A stretch of DNA of 64,000 nucleotides from Thalassotalea_H castellviae (GTDB lineage: Bacteria > Pseudomonadota > Gammaproteobacteria > Enterobacterales > Alteromonadaceae): NCBI RefSeq assembly GCF_031846185.1, contig NZ_JAVRIF010000001.1:62001-126000 (forward strand), written 5' to 3'. This document shows, in pieces, positions 63,366-64,000 of this stretch. Under the pieces are notes generated by a model. It saw nothing but the letters and a program-made list of their open reading frames with translations. It was not told where the DNA came from and did not search any database. How positions within the stretch are numbered: position 1 is the stretch's first letter; every line of letters starts with the position of its first letter. The position numbers and the translations under genes are program-made.

Positions 63366-64000
63366 TTATTCATCATCAAAAAGTGAACAAGCACCAGTTT
63401 CAGCGGTACTTAAATTACGACGCATTGCGCCAAATAACTCACGGCCCATACCTAAATGGTGATTATTTTTTTGGAATTGTGCACATTGACGTTGACTTAA
63501 CTCGGCTTCATCAACAAGTAAGTTCAACTCACCAGTTTTACAATTCAGTTCAATAATATCGCCAGTATTAATTTTAGAGATAATGCCGCCATCTAATGCC
63601 TCTGGGCAAAGATGTATTGCTGCTGGCACACGACCTGAAGCACCCGACATTCGTCCATCAGTGACTAATGCTACTTTATGTCCATTTGCTTGTAATACAC
63701 CAAGCGGTGGCGTCAATTTATGTAACTCTGGCATGCCTCGGGCTTTAGGGCCTTGGAAACGAACCACGGCAACAAAATCTTTATTTAATTCACCGGCTTT
63801 GAACGCTGCGTCGATTTCATGTTGGTCTTCAAAGACAATCGCAGGAGCTTTGATCACAACATCATCAACGGGCATAGATGAAGTTTTAATGACCGACGTA
63901 CCAATATTGCCTTTAAGCGTTAATAAACCACCATGTTTACTGAAAGGTTTCTCAAAGGTAGCTATCACTTCTGGATCACCTGATACTTTAGGAATATCAA
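63366..64000 (-). CDS. edd: 6-phosphogluconate dehydratase (partial, 5' end beyond window)
   Basis: The last 211 or so codons of Edd, an IlvD/Edd-family iron-sulphur dehydratase making KDPG. The frame stays open to the window edge (IPKVSGDPEVIATFEKPFSKHGGL). GNIGTSVIKTSSMP, FQGPKARGMPELHKLTPPLGVLQ and VTDGRMSGASGRVPAAIHLCPEA are characteristic. The start lies outside. It heads or is upstream in the edd-glk-eda operon. Confidence 0.95.
   Translation of the reverse strand, partial: DIPKVSGDPEVIATFEKPFSKHGGLLTLKGNIGTSVIKTSSMPVDDVVIKAPAIVFEDQHEIDAAFKAGELNKDFVAVVRFQGPKARGMPELHKLTPPLGVLQANGHKVALVTDGRMSGASGRVPAAIHLCPEALDGGIISKINTGDIIELNCKTGELNLLVDEAELSQRQCAQFQKNNHHLGMGRELFGAMRRNLSTAETGACSLFDDE

Overview
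The window looks like chromosomal DNA of a marine gammaproteobacterium of the order Alteromonadales, most likely Colwelliaceae (Colwellia/Thalassotalea type). This is an inference from low G+C by eye, the TonB-receptor, sugar-porter and chemoreceptor content, and gammaproteobacterial gene orders: lrp-ftsK-lolA-rarA-serS, trxB-aat-bpt-infA-clpA-clpS-cspD-icd, ydjA-sppA-ansA, uvrY-uvrC-pgsA-tRNA(Gly-Cys-Leu), and edd-glk-eda. No database search was possible, so product names rest on motifs, length and gene order.

Layout. 1-5.4 kb: an intact tRNA-Pro(GGG) carries a small integrative island bounded by 51-bp direct repeats (171-221 and 5379-5429). It holds a tyrosine integrase, a Cys-rich protein with an HNH-like motif, a secreted Cys-repeat protein and a lipoprotein. 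5.4-8.6 kb: a YdeI/OmdA-like gene, a small orphan gene, a LexA-controlled umuDC operon, then tRNA-Ser(UGA) followed by an array of about 122-bp repeats, each carrying the 3' part of the same tRNA plus a terminator. 8.8-13.7 kb: a TonB-dependent receptor followed directly by a 7-TM hybrid histidine kinase, then a deletion scar joining the 5' ends of two convergent broken genes. 13.7-18.2 kb: a sugar operon (MFS porter, fructokinase, AGE-family isomerase, truncated epimerase) divergent from an AraC-type regulator; this reads as a mannose-to-fructose-6-phosphate route. 18.7-24.4 kb: an orphan HicB-like gene behind four 33-bp-spaced repeats, then the biotin cluster bioBFCD with divergent bioA and a BirA-like operator.

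24.4-38.8 kb: asnS, a nitroreductase/DoxX pair, sppA, ansA, a solitary periplasmic sugar-binding protein, a DUF349 protein with yeaC and a zinc-ribbon membrane protein, an alanine/glycine symporter, an M14 carboxypeptidase and a membrane thioredoxin. 39-54.6 kb: the conserved housekeeping block serS, crcB, rarA, lolA, ftsK, lrp, ald, trxB, aat, bpt, infA, clpA, clpS, cspD, icd. Lrp sits divergent from alanine dehydrogenase. The two aminoacyl-tRNA-protein transferases and ClpS/ClpA form a complete N-degron pathway. 54.9-61.6 kb: a soluble PAS-PAS chemoreceptor, six tRNAs in two promoter units, pgsA, uvrC, uvrY, a small basic protein and fabA. 61.7-64 kb: the Entner-Doudoroff genes eda, glk and edd; edd runs off the window.

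The least ordinary structures are the tRNA-Ser tail array (8006-8548), the tRNA-Pro island with helically phased integrase-site candidates, and the repeat array before hicB.
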